Shown: piece after piece, positions 54,670 through 63,704 of the stretch
How positions within the stretch are numbered: the first letter of the stretch is position 1
How the letters are laid out: every line of letters begins with the position of its first letter
DNA from: Duganella flavida
GTDB taxonomy: Bacteria; Pseudomonadota; Gammaproteobacteria; Burkholderiales; Burkholderiaceae_D
Assembly (NCBI RefSeq): GCF_009857445.1
Contig: NZ_WWCN01000002.1
Coordinates: 248,001 to 312,000, forward strand
Reading direction: 5' to 3'
Length of the DNA: 64,000 nucleotides
Made by a program: the position numbers and the translations under genes
Notes under the pieces: generated by a model
Databases searched by the model: none
Seen by the model: only the letters and a program-made list of their open reading frames with translations
Told to the model about the DNA's origin: nothing

Positions 54670-55623
54670 ATGACAACCTACGATAACTACCCGCGCGACC
54701 TGATCGGATACGGCCCCAAACCGCCGCACGCCCAATGGCCCAACAAGGCCCGCATCGCCCTGCAATTCGTCTTGAATTACGAAGAAGGCGGCGAAAACAG
54801 CGTGCTGCACGGTGATGCCGGTTCCGAGACCTTTTTGTCCGAGATCATCGGCGCGGCCTCGTTCAGCAATCGCCACATGAGCATGGAGTCGCTATACGAG
54901 TACGGTTCGCGCGCTGGCTTGTGGCGTTTGCTGCGCATGTTCGAGGAGCGCAAGCTGCCGCTGACCATCTTCGGCGTGTCGATGGCGCTGAAGCGTCATC
55001 CGGAGGCGGTGGCCGCGTTCAAACAGCTGGGCCACGAAATCGCGTGCCACGGCCTGCGCTGGATCACTTATCAAAACATGGACGAAGCTACCGAGCGCGC
55101 CCACATGAAGGAAGCGGTGGACATCATCCGCGAACTGACCGGCAGCGCGCCGCAAGGCTGGTACACCGGCCGCGATTCGCCGCAGACGCGCAAGCTGGTG
55201 ATGGAACACGGCGGCTTCCGCTACGACTCCGATCACTACGGCGATGACCTGCCATTCTGGCAAAAGGTTGACTACACTGATAAAGACGGCCGGGCCGCCA
55301 GCGCACCGCAGCTGATCCTGCCGTACACGCTGGACACCAACGATATGCGCTTCGCCGCCGCGCAGGGCTTCAACTCCGGCACCCAGTTCTTCGACTATCT
55401 GAAAGATGCTTTCGATGTGCTGTACGCGGAGGGCGATCCGAATGGCTTGAACCAGCCGAAGATGCTGAATATCGGCCTGCACTGCCGCATCGTCGGCCGG
55501 CCGGCGCGCGCGGCATCGCTGGCGCGCTTCCTCGATTACGTGCAGCAGCACGATAACGTCTGGATCACGCGCCGCATCGATATCGCTGAACACTGGCGTA
55601 AAACGCACCCTTTTGCTGAATGA
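54670..55623 (+). CDS. puuE: Allantoinase PuuE (polysaccharide-deacetylase fold)
   Basis: A 317-residue metal-independent allantoinase of the PuuE type, converting allantoin to allantoate. NYEEGGENSVLHGDAGSETFLSE (about 36-58), GHEIACHGLRWI and GWYTGRDSPQTRKLV are typical of PuuE. Some homologues are fused to OHCU decarboxylase (UraD); this one is not. It leads an operon with xdhABC, guaD and an adenosine deaminase gene, and xdhA begins seven bases after its stop. Confidence 0.93.
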   Translation: MTTYDNYPRDLIGYGPKPPHAQWPNKARIALQFVLNYEEGGENSVLHGDAGSETFLSEIIGAASFSNRHMSMESLYEYGSRAGLWRLLRMFEERKLPLTIFGVSMALKRHPEAVAAFKQLGHEIACHGLRWITYQNMDEATERAHMKEAVDIIRELTGSAPQGWYTGRDSPQTRKLVMEHGGFRYDSDHYGDDLPFWQKVDYTDKDGRAASAPQLILPYTLDTNDMRFAAAQGFNSGTQFFDYLKDAFDVLYAEGDPNGLNQPKMLNIGLHCRIVGRPARAASLARFLDYVQQHDNVWITRRIDIAEHWRKTHPFAE

Positions 55624-55630
55624 GATTGTG

Positions 55631-57100
55631 ATGTCTGAACCGATTCGTTTTTACTACCGTGGCGCAGTACAAGAGATTCATCACGCCGCGCCAACCCGCA
55701 CCGTGCTCCAGCACCTGCGTGAGGACCTGCATTGCACCGGCACCAAGGAAGGCTGCGCGGAAGGCGATTGCGGCGCATGCACGGTAGTCGTCGGCAGCCT
55801 GAATGCTGTCGGCCAGCTGGAGATGAAAGCGGTGAATTCCTGCATCCAGTTTGCACCTACGCTGGACGGTAAGGCGCTGTTCACGGTAGAAGACATGCAG
55901 CAGCCGGATGGCGCGCTGCATCCGGTGCAGCAGGCGATGGTGGAGTGCCACGGTTCGCAATGCGGTTTCTGTACGCCCGGTTTCGTCATGTCCCTGTGGG
56001 GCATGTATCTCGACAAGGATGGTCAGCCGGCGCAACGCAAGGAGATTGACGACTGCCTGTCCGGTAACCTGTGCCGCTGCACTGGCTACCGCCCGATCAT
56101 TGATGCCGCACACCGTATGACCGAGCTGCCGAAGGTAGCGTTCGACCGCGCCGCCTTGACGCAGCAGCTGCAAGCCTTGCAGCGCGACGCTGGTTCGACC
56201 TACACGGCGCAAGGCCAGTCCTTCCACGCACCGCGCACTTTGGATGAACTGGTAGCGTTGCGCGCTGCCCATCCGAAAGCCACGCTGCTGGCTGGTTCCA
56301 CCGATATCGGCCTTTGGGTCACCAAGCAAATGCGCGAGTTGGGCGACATCATTTACCTCGGCCATGTGAGCGCGCTGCAAAGCGTGCAGCAGAAAGATGG
56401 CATGCTGGAAATCGGCGCTGGCGTATCGTTGAACGATGCGTATGAAGCGCTGTGCAAGCTGTATCCGGCGGAGCTGGGCGAGTTGTGGCAGCGCTTTGCC
56501 TCGCTGCCGATCCGGAATGCGGGCACGCTGGGCGGCAATGTCGCCAACGGTTCGCCGATTGGCGACTCGATGCCGTGGATGATTGCGCTGGGTAGCGAGG
56601 TGGTGCTGCAAGGCCCGTCCGGCCAGCGCGTGCTGGCGCTGGAAGCCTTCTATCTCGATTATCAGAAAAAGGATATGCAGGCCGACGAATTCGTCGCCGC
56701 CGTGCGCGTGTCGCTGCCGCGTGCCAACGTTCAGTTCCGTACTTACAAGTTGGCCAAGCGCTTCGACCAGGATATCTCGGCGGTATGCGCGGCGTTTGCC
56801 TTCACGCTCGATGGCGACAAGGTGGTGGATGCACGCATCGCGTTTGGCGGCATGGCGGCTACGCCGCGCCGTGCACCGCGTGCCGAAGCCGCGCTGACTG
56901 GCTTGGGCTGGAATGAATCCAACCTGCGCGTGGCGATGGATTTGCTGCAGCAGGATTATGCGCCGCTGTCGGATATGCGCGCTTCCAATACCTATCGCAT
57001 GCAGACGGCACAGAATCTGTTGCGCCGCTTCTGGTTTGAAACGCGCACCGATGCGCCGCTTGCGGCCGATGCCGTCAATGCCTTCGCTTGCCGCGCTTGA
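55631..57100 (+). CDS. xdhA: Xanthine dehydrogenase small subunit XdhA (2Fe-2S and FAD domains)
   Basis: A 489-residue subunit passing electrons from the molybdenum centre to FAD and NAD. The N-terminal ferredoxin-like cluster has C-x4-C-x2-C (TKEGCAEGDCGACTVV). The second cluster has CGFCTPGFVMSLW and CLSGNLCRCTGYRPI (about 100-150). The FAD domain begins near residue 195 (LLAGSTDIGLWVTKQMRELGD; GGNVANGSPIGDSMP). The ATG at 55631 is chosen over a TTG at 55613 inside puuE. Joined in the enzyme with XdhB. Confidence 0.96.
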   Translation: MSEPIRFYYRGAVQEIHHAAPTRTVLQHLREDLHCTGTKEGCAEGDCGACTVVVGSLNAVGQLEMKAVNSCIQFAPTLDGKALFTVEDMQQPDGALHPVQQAMVECHGSQCGFCTPGFVMSLWGMYLDKDGQPAQRKEIDDCLSGNLCRCTGYRPIIDAAHRMTELPKVAFDRAALTQQLQALQRDAGSTYTAQGQSFHAPRTLDELVALRAAHPKATLLAGSTDIGLWVTKQMRELGDIIYLGHVSALQSVQQKDGMLEIGAGVSLNDAYEALCKLYPAELGELWQRFASLPIRNAGTLGGNVANGSPIGDSMPWMIALGSEVVLQGPSGQRVLALEAFYLDYQKKDMQADEFVAAVRVSLPRANVQFRTYKLAKRFDQDISAVCAAFAFTLDGDKVVDARIAFGGMAATPRRAPRAEAALTGLGWNESNLRVAMDLLQQDYAPLSDMRASNTYRMQTAQNLLRRFWFETRTDAPLAADAVNAFACRA

Positions 57101-57111
57101 AAGGAGCCATC

Positions 57112-59445
57112 ATGAATCAACCAGTTGCTCCATCCGCGATTGCGGAGTCGGCATGGAAAGCCGTGGGCGTCGCACGCCCGCATGAATCGGCCGAGCTGCA
57201 TGTGCTGGGCCAGGCCACTTACACTGACGATATCCCCGAGCTGCAAGGCACATTGCATGCGGCGCTAGGCTTGTCGTCGAAGGCGCATGCACGCATCACG
57301 GCGATGGATCTGGCGCCGGTGCGTAGTGCGCTGGGCGTAGTGGCGGTGTACACGGCTGCCGATATCGTCGGCACCAACGATTGCGGTCCGATTATTCACG
57401 ACGATCCTATCCTCAGCGCGGGAGAGGTGATGTATGTTGGCCAGCCGATCTTCATCGTGGTGGCGGACTCGCACGACAATGCGCGCCGTGCCGCGCGCAA
57501 GGCGCTGGTGACGTACGAGGAACTGCCGGCCATCTTCACGCCGCAGGAAGCCAAGGCCGCCGGTTCGTACGTGCTGCCGCCGATGCAGCTCAAGCGCGGC
57601 GACTACCAGGCGGCGTTTGAAGGCGCGCCGCGCGTGGTGAAGGGCCAGTTGTTCGTCGGTGGCCAGGAGCAGTTCTATCTCGAAGGCCAGATCGCCTACG
57701 CCGTCCCGAAAGAAGACAACGGCATGCTGGTGCAGTGCTCGACTCAGCACCCGAGCGAGATGCAGCACGTGGTGGCACATGCCCTTGGCGTGCATTCGCA
57801 CAAGGTGCAGGTGGAGTGCCGCCGCATGGGCGGTGGCTTCGGCGGCAAGGAGTCGCAGTCGGCGTTGTGGGCTGCGTCGGCAGGGATTGCAGCGGCCAAG
57901 TTGCGCCGTCCGGTCAAGCTGCGCGCGGACCGTGATGACGATATGCTGGTGACGGGCAAGCGTCACTGCTTCTTCTACGAATATGAAGTTGGCTATGACG
58001 ACAGCGGCAAAATCCTCGCGGCCAAGGTGGACATGACTCTGCGCGCAGGCTTCTCGGCCGATTTGTCGGGACCTGTGGCGACGCGTGCGGTCTGCCACTT
58101 CGATAACACTTACTACCTGTCGGACGTTGATATTCGCGCCGGTTGCGGCAAGACTAATACGCAGTCGAATACGGCGTTCCGTGGCTTCGGCGGCCCGCAA
58201 GGTGCGATTGCGATTGAATACATCATCGACGAAATCGCGCGCAATCTTGGACGTGATGCGCTGGATATCCGTCGCCTGAATTTCTACGGCAAGGCCGAGC
58301 GCAATGTCACACCGTATGGTCAGGAGATTGTCGATAACGTGATTGAAGCGCTGACTGCGGAATTGGAGCAGACCAGCGAGTACCGCGCGCGCCGTCAGGC
58401 GATTGAGGCGTTCAATGCGGGCAGCCCGGTGCTGAAGAAAGGCTTGGCGTTCACGCCGCTGAAGTTCGGCATTGCGTTCAACGTCACGCACTTGAATCAG
58501 GCGGGCGCGCTGGTGCATGTGTATGTGGATGGTTCGGTGCTGGTCAATCACGGCGGCACGGAGATGGGGCAGGGCATCAACACCAAAGTGATGCAGGTGG
58601 TGGCGCATGAACTGGGCATCGATCTGTCGCACGTGCGCGCGACGGCCACCGACACCAGCAAGGTGGCGAATACTTCGGCCACGGCGGCATCCACCGGCGC
58701 GGACTTGAACGGCAAGGCGGCGCAGGATGCGGCGCGGCAGATTCGTGAGCGCTTGGCGGCGTATGCGGTCAAGCTGTATGGCGATGAGGATGGACAGCCG
58801 GTACGCTTCTACGATAACGCGATTCACGTCAACGGCCATTCGGTGCCGTTTGCGGAGCTGGTGCAGAAGGCGTATCTGGCGCGGGTGCAGTTGTGGTCCG
58901 ATGGTTTTTATGCGACGCCGGGCCTGCACTGGGATCCGAAGACGATGAACGGACATCCGTTTTCGTACTACGCTTATGGTGCGGCGGTGTCTGAGGTGGT
59001 GGTGGATACGCTGACTGGCGAATGGAAGCTGTTGCGCGCGGATGCTTTGTACGATGCGGGGCGTTCGCTGAATCCAGCCATCGATATCGGCCAGGTGGAG
59101 GGTGCGTTCATTCAGGGCATGGGCTGGCTGACCACGGAGCAGTTGTGGTGGAATGCTGCGGGCAAGCTGATGACGCATGCGCCTTCGACCTACAAGATTC
59201 CGGGGATTTCGGATTGTCCCGAGGACTTCCGCGTGAAGCTGTTTGATAACGGGAACGTGGAGGACAGTATTCACCGTTCCAAGGCGGTGGGTGAGCCGCC
59301 GTTGCTGCTGCCGTTCTCGGTGTTCTTTGCGATTCGCGATGCAATTTCCGCTGTGGGCGGGCATCGTGTGAATCCGCCGTTGAATGCACCGGCGACCAGT
59401 GAAGAGATTCTGCGGGCGGTATCCGCAGTGGAAATGGCGGCTTGA
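57112..59445 (+). CDS. xdhB: Xanthine dehydrogenase large (molybdenum) subunit XdhB
   Basis: A 777-residue molybdopterin subunit that oxidises hypoxanthine to xanthine and urate. It has RRMGGGFGGKESQSALW, substrate-pocket arginine in NTAFRGFGGPQGA, GGTEMGQGINTKV and the catalytic glutamate in AVGEPPLLLP near the C-terminus. AAGGAG five bases before the ATG at 57112 fixes the start. The product needs XdhC for insertion of sulfurated cofactor, and xdhC follows immediately. Confidence 0.96.
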   Translation: MNQPVAPSAIAESAWKAVGVARPHESAELHVLGQATYTDDIPELQGTLHAALGLSSKAHARITAMDLAPVRSALGVVAVYTAADIVGTNDCGPIIHDDPILSAGEVMYVGQPIFIVVADSHDNARRAARKALVTYEELPAIFTPQEAKAAGSYVLPPMQLKRGDYQAAFEGAPRVVKGQLFVGGQEQFYLEGQIAYAVPKEDNGMLVQCSTQHPSEMQHVVAHALGVHSHKVQVECRRMGGGFGGKESQSALWAASAGIAAAKLRRPVKLRADRDDDMLVTGKRHCFFYEYEVGYDDSGKILAAKVDMTLRAGFSADLSGPVATRAVCHFDNTYYLSDVDIRAGCGKTNTQSNTAFRGFGGPQGAIAIEYIIDEIARNLGRDALDIRRLNFYGKAERNVTPYGQEIVDNVIEALTAELEQTSEYRARRQAIEAFNAGSPVLKKGLAFTPLKFGIAFNVTHLNQAGALVHVYVDGSVLVNHGGTEMGQGINTKVMQVVAHELGIDLSHVRATATDTSKVANTSATAASTGADLNGKAAQDAARQIRERLAAYAVKLYGDEDGQPVRFYDNAIHVNGHSVPFAELVQKAYLARVQLWSDGFYATPGLHWDPKTMNGHPFSYYAYGAAVSEVVVDTLTGEWKLLRADALYDAGRSLNPAIDIGQVEGAFIQGMGWLTTEQLWWNAAGKLMTHAPSTYKIPGISDCPEDFRVKLFDNGNVEDSIHRSKAVGEPPLLLPFSVFFAIRDAISAVGGHRVNPPLNAPATSEEILRAVSAVEMAA

Positions 59446-59446
59446 G

Positions 59447-60481
59447 ATGAATGAGTGGCTGACAGCGCAGGTGTCGGAACCGGCAGTGCTGGTGACCGTG
59501 GCGGTCGTGGAGGGCTCCGGCCCGCGCGAGCCCGGCGCCAAGATGCTGGTGACGGCGCGCGGCCAGCATGACACCATCGGCGGCGGCCATCTGGAAATGT
59601 GCGCGATTGAGCTTGCACGCGAAATGCTGGCCGGCGCCCCGGCCGCAAGGCTGGAGCGATATGCGCTCGGGCCGACGCTGGGGCAGTGCTGCGGCGGCGT
59701 GGTGTATCTGGCGTTTGAGATGGTCGATGCGTCGCTGGCCGGCGTGCTTGCCAGCCTGCACGCGCGCCGCCGCGAAGACAGTTGGCGCCTGAGCGCGATC
59801 GATGGCTGCCCGGTCGCGCGGCTGCTCGACGCCAACGGCGTAATCGTCGCCGGTGCGGCAGCGGGCGAGGGCATCGTTGGCGTGCCGGCCCTCGACCATG
59901 CGCGCGGTACCCATATTTTGCGCGATGCTAGCGGGCGGCGTTGGCTTGCTGATCCTTGCTTGGCTCCGCGCGCGCATCTCGTACTGTTCGGTGCTGGGCA
60001 TGTTGGTGCGGCTATCGTGCGCATGCTGGGGGAGCTGCCCTGCACGGTCACTTGGGTCGATGAGCGGGAGGATATGTTCCCTGCTAGCGTACCCGCCAAC
60101 GTTACGATCGAAGCGACGGATATGCCGGAAGCTGCGGTGGCGGATGCGCCGTCCAACGCAAGCTATCTGGTGATGACGCACAGCCATGCGCTGGATCAGC
60201 GATTAAGCGAGGCCATACTCGGCCGGGCAGATGTCGGTTGGTTTGGCTTGATCGGCTCCCACACTAAACGCGTGCAGTTCGAGCGCCGCATGGCCGCGCG
60301 TGGCCTGCCGCAAGAGCGCATCCTCAACATGGTCTGCCCCATCGGCCTGCCGGGCATCACCAGCAAACTCCCCGCCGCCATCGCCGCCTCCGTGTGCGCG
60401 CAATTGCTGATGGTGTGGGAAGCGCAGCAAATCGCTGCCCTCAATGACAGCGAACCGGCACTCCGCCTCGCATCGCGCTAA
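59447..60481 (+). CDS. xdhC: Xanthine dehydrogenase accessory protein XdhC
   Basis: A 344-residue chaperone that binds molybdenum cofactor, helps its sulfuration and inserts it into XdhB. The N-terminal XdhC/CoxI domain (about 5-120; VAVVEGSGPREPGAKMLV, GGGHLEMCAIELAREML, the LGQCCGG cysteines) is followed by a Rossmann domain (about 180-330; LVLFGAGHVGAAIVRMLG). It begins one base after the xdhB stop. guaD follows 30 bp downstream. Confidence 0.93.
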   Translation: MNEWLTAQVSEPAVLVTVAVVEGSGPREPGAKMLVTARGQHDTIGGGHLEMCAIELAREMLAGAPAARLERYALGPTLGQCCGGVVYLAFEMVDASLAGVLASLHARRREDSWRLSAIDGCPVARLLDANGVIVAGAAAGEGIVGVPALDHARGTHILRDASGRRWLADPCLAPRAHLVLFGAGHVGAAIVRMLGELPCTVTWVDEREDMFPASVPANVTIEATDMPEAAVADAPSNASYLVMTHSHALDQRLSEAILGRADVGWFGLIGSHTKRVQFERRMAARGLPQERILNMVCPIGLPGITSKLPAAIAASVCAQLLMVWEAQQIAALNDSEPALRLASR

Positions 60482-60511
60482 TATTCGAATTCAGATTTAA
60501 GAAAGACCGAC

Positions 60512-61819
60512 ATGACCTCCAACCTGCAAGCCTACCGTGGCAGCTTGCTGCACTTTTTCGCCGATCCGGCTTTCAACGCCAACGCGCATGAATGGCACGA
60601 AGACGGCCTTCTGATCATCGCAGACGGCAAAGTGCAAGCCGCCGGCGACTACGCCGCGCTGCACGCCACGCTCCCCGCAGGCACGGTGGTGCATGACTAC
60701 AGCGGCAAGCTACTGATGCCCGGTTTTATCGACACGCACGTGCATTATCCGCAGACCGACATGATCGCCTCGCCGTCGGAAGGCCTGCTGCCATGGCTGG
60801 AGACCTACACCTTCCCGACCGAGCGCCAGTTCGAGGGCACCACGCACGCCGCCAACGTGGCCGAGTTCTTCCTCGATGAACTGCTCCGCTGCGGCACCAC
60901 CACCGCGATGGTCTACTGCACCGTGCATCCGCAATCGGTGGACGCCTTCTTTGCCGCCAGCGAGCAGCGCGGCCTGCGCATGGTCGCCGGCAAAGTGATG
61001 ATGGACCGGAACTGCCCCGACTTCCTGCGCGATACCGCCGAATCCAGCGCGCGCGATACCGAAGCCCTGATCCAGCGTTGGCACAAGCGCGGCCGCGCGC
61101 TGTACGCCATCACGCCGCGCTTCGCGCCGACGTCCACCAACGAACAACTGCAGCTGGCGGGCGAACTGGCGCGCGCCTATCCGGACACCTTCATCCAGAC
61201 TCACGTCTCGGAAAACGAAGCCGAATGCGCGTGGGTGCGCGAGCTATTCCCACAAGCCCGCAGCTACATCGACGTTTACGACAGCTATGGCATGATGCGT
61301 CCGCGCGCCATGTATGGACATTGCATCTGGCTCAATGAGCGCGACCGCCAGCGCATGGCCGAAACCCAGTCTGCCGCCGCCATCTGCCCGACTTCCAACC
61401 TGTTCCTCGGCAGCGGCCTGTTTGACTTCGAACGCGCCGATGAAGCAGGCGTGCTGCTCTCGCTGGCCACCGACGTCGGCGGCGGCACCTCCTTCTCCAT
61501 GTTGCAAACGATGAATGAAGCCTATAAAGTAGCGCGCTTGAAGGGCAGTTACTTGCCGGCTTTGCGCATGTTTTATCTCGCCACGCTAGGCGCCGCGCGC
61601 AGCATGCAGCTGGAAGGCACGATCGGTAATTTCAGCAAGGGGGCGGAAGCGGACTTCATCGTCATGGATCCGCAAGCCACGCCGCTGCTGCAGCGTCGCA
61701 CCTCGCACTGCGACAGCCTGGAAGAGCTGCTGTTCGCACTGGCCTTGCTGGGTGACGATCGCGCCATCGCTGCCACTTATGCCGCCGGCCAGCAGGTACA
61801 CGTCCGCGAAACGACTTAA
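60512..61819 (+). CDS. guaD: Guanine deaminase
   Basis: A 435-residue amidohydrolase that converts guanine to xanthine, the substrate of XdhAB. The zinc site includes GFIDTHVHYPQTD (about 70-82), TPRFAPTSTNEQL, QTHVSENEAEC, HCIWLNERD and the terminal aspartate in ATDVGGGTSFSM. The length is normal. The gene is 30 bp after xdhC in the puuE operon. Confidence 0.95.
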   Translation: MTSNLQAYRGSLLHFFADPAFNANAHEWHEDGLLIIADGKVQAAGDYAALHATLPAGTVVHDYSGKLLMPGFIDTHVHYPQTDMIASPSEGLLPWLETYTFPTERQFEGTTHAANVAEFFLDELLRCGTTTAMVYCTVHPQSVDAFFAASEQRGLRMVAGKVMMDRNCPDFLRDTAESSARDTEALIQRWHKRGRALYAITPRFAPTSTNEQLQLAGELARAYPDTFIQTHVSENEAECAWVRELFPQARSYIDVYDSYGMMRPRAMYGHCIWLNERDRQRMAETQSAAAICPTSNLFLGSGLFDFERADEAGVLLSLATDVGGGTSFSMLQTMNEAYKVARLKGSYLPALRMFYLATLGAARSMQLEGTIGNFSKGAEADFIVMDPQATPLLQRRTSHCDSLEELLFALALLGDDRAIAATYAAGQQVHVRETT

Positions 61820-61833
61820 TTAAGGAACGACAC

Positions 61834-63258
61834 ATGAAGAAGAACATCACAGCCATCGCATTGGCCGCCGCCGTGTTGTGCGCACTGCCGCAAGCGCAGG
61901 CTGCCAACGCCAACGAGGAAGCCACCAAGCGCCACTTCGCGTCGCTGGTTGCGCCGGGCAAAGAGCCTAAGCTGGCCGAACTGACGATGTTCTTCACCAT
62001 GATGCCGAAAGGCGGCGACCTGCATCACCACTACTCAGGCGCGATCTACGCCGAGCAGTACCTGGAGTGGGTGGACAAGGAAGGCTTCTGCGTCAACAAG
62101 GCCAACTACACCATCGAGAAAAACAAGCCGGCTGGCGCATGCGTGTCCGGCCAGGACGTCATGAACGATAACACGCTGCTGGCCAACCTGCTGCAGCGCT
62201 GGTCGGACAAGGACTTTTACAATCACAGTGGCATCCAGTCGCCGCCGGACCGCCAGTTCTTCGACACCTTCGCCTACTTTGGCCCGGTGGCATCGACCAA
62301 TACCGCCGACGGCCTGCTGCGCCTGAAGCAGCGCGCCATTCAGGAAAACCTGAGCTATATCGAAACCATCTTCGAGATCGCACCGATTGCGCAGGATGCG
62401 GACTTCGACAAGAAGGCCACCAGCGGCGGCGTCACCGATGCCGATTTCGCCGCCCTGAGCGCCAAGCTGGAGCAGGACCCGGCTTTCAACGGTTGGATCG
62501 CCGGCTACATCGACAACGTGAACAAGTCCGGCGCCGGCATCGACGACGACCAGTTCACGCTGCGCTACCAGCCGTTCGCGCTGCGCTTCCTGTCGCCGTC
62601 GCAGGTGTATTCGCAAATCCTGTCGAGCTTCAAACTGGCGTCCAGCCATCCGAAAATCGTCGGCATCAATATTGTTGGCCAGGAAAGCGTGCACGTCTCC
62701 ATGCGCGACTACGCGCTGCACATGCAGATGTATCGGTTCCTGAAAGCCAAATACCCGACCGTGAAACTGGCGCTGCACGCCGGTGAGTTGTCGCTGGGGA
62801 TGGTGCCGCCGGAAGGCCTGACCTTCCACATCAAGGATGCCATCGACGTTGCCGGCGCCAGCCGCATCGGCCACGGCATGGATATTGCCCACGAGAGCAA
62901 TCCGCTGGCCATCATGAAAAAAATGCACGATGCGAAGATCGCGGTCGAGGTCAACCTGAGCAGTAACGACTTCATCCTCGGCATCAAGGAGCAGGCGCAC
63001 CCGGTTACGCTGTACCGCAAATATGGCGTGCCGTTTGTGTTGTCGACTGACGACGCCGGCGTGTCGCGCAACAATCTGTCGGGGGAATATGTGCTGTACG
63101 CCGCCCGTTACCAGCCAAGTTATGCGGAAGTGAAAAAACTGTCCTACGACAGTATTCGCTATTCTTTCTTGGCTGATGCGGACAAACAACGTCTTTTGAA
63201 GGCGCTGGACGGTAAATTCGCCAAATTTGAGGCAGAAATCGCCGGCGCCAAACCTTAA
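61834..63258 (+). CDS. Exported adenosine deaminase (ADGF/CECR1-like)
   Basis: A 474-residue adenosine deaminase family protein with signal peptide MKKNITAIALAAAVLCALPQAQA, so it acts in the periplasm or outside the cell. Zinc-binding motif MPKGGDLHHHYSGAIYAEQ (about 58-76), LHAGELSLG, RIGHGMDIAHESN and STDDAGVSRNNLSGEY are all present. The length is like secreted ADGF-type enzymes, about 140 residues more than E. coli Add. It is the last gene of the purine operon, 14 bp after guaD. It would convert external adenosine to inosine before uptake. A strong terminator follows. Confidence 0.92.
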   Translation: MKKNITAIALAAAVLCALPQAQAANANEEATKRHFASLVAPGKEPKLAELTMFFTMMPKGGDLHHHYSGAIYAEQYLEWVDKEGFCVNKANYTIEKNKPAGACVSGQDVMNDNTLLANLLQRWSDKDFYNHSGIQSPPDRQFFDTFAYFGPVASTNTADGLLRLKQRAIQENLSYIETIFEIAPIAQDADFDKKATSGGVTDADFAALSAKLEQDPAFNGWIAGYIDNVNKSGAGIDDDQFTLRYQPFALRFLSPSQVYSQILSSFKLASSHPKIVGINIVGQESVHVSMRDYALHMQMYRFLKAKYPTVKLALHAGELSLGMVPPEGLTFHIKDAIDVAGASRIGHGMDIAHESNPLAIMKKMHDAKIAVEVNLSSNDFILGIKEQAHPVTLYRKYGVPFVLSTDDAGVSRNNLSGEYVLYAARYQPSYAEVKKLSYDSIRYSFLADADKQRLLKALDGKFAKFEAEIAGAKP

Positions 63259-63272
63259 TTTCCATCTCCAAT

Positions 63273-63315
63273 AAAAAGAAAGCCGGCGGTTTTCCCCGCC
63301 GGCTTTCTTTTTTGT
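63273..63315 (+). terminator. Intrinsic terminator of the puuE-xdhABC-guaD-adenosine deaminase operon
   Basis: A perfect 17-bp stem (63273-63289 with 63296-63312) has core AGCCGGCGG/CCGCCGGCT and a 6-nt loop. A-rich and T-rich arms flank it, so it can act in both directions. It starts 14 bases after the operon's last stop codon. Confidence 0.93.
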
Positions 63316-63580
63316 CAAAATTGCCTGTATTTTCTGTCTCGGATTTACTACATTTCCGAGAAAACTCTCTAAATGTTGCCATGAACGAAATTCATGTGCC
63401 GCATAAGCTTTTATAATCCCGCCCGAATCTAGCCTCTGCTTCCCTCAAGAATTGCTAATTAGTTAGCATTTCACGTTCATTTATATGTTTTTCCACTTAA
63501 TTGCTTAGTAAAAACGTATTTGTCGCGGGTGTAGCGCCATGCAATAGTTATAGTCAGTTAGAGCAAATTGACAACTTTTA
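63316..63580. other. AT-rich intergenic region upstream of the TonB receptor promoter
   Basis: No gene or RNA is recognised. The GC content is well below the window average. TTGACA at 63568-63573 is a good -35 but has no matching -10 at 16-18 bp. It could belong to a Pho-independent promoter of the receptor gene. Confidence 0.45.
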
Positions 63581-63614
63581 CTGTCATACCAGTGTCATTT
63601 AAGACAGATAAACT
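63581..63614 (+). promoter_or_regulatory. Pho-box-like promoter of the TonB-dependent receptor gene
   Basis: CTGTCAT (63581-63587), ACCA, GTGTCAT (63592-63598): a direct repeat with 11-bp period, one mismatch in 14 from the PhoB box halves CTGTCAT-N4-CTGTCAT. Ten bases later lies TAAACT (63609-63614), a plausible -10 at the position used by PhoB-activated promoters. The leader to the ATG is about 85 nt. Confidence 0.65.
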
Positions 63615-63704
63615 CTCACGTTGGTGCAGAGGAAAAACGGCTCTTCACACCCGATTTCGTTAGTTCTTTAAAGTTTTCACAATAACACTCTTAAGGGGTT
63701 TTGA

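Noticed and set aside
57265..60156. Open frame of about 960 codons antisense to xdhB and xdhC
   Set aside because: It is a composition shadow crossing two real genes; Arg- and His-rich translation without domains.
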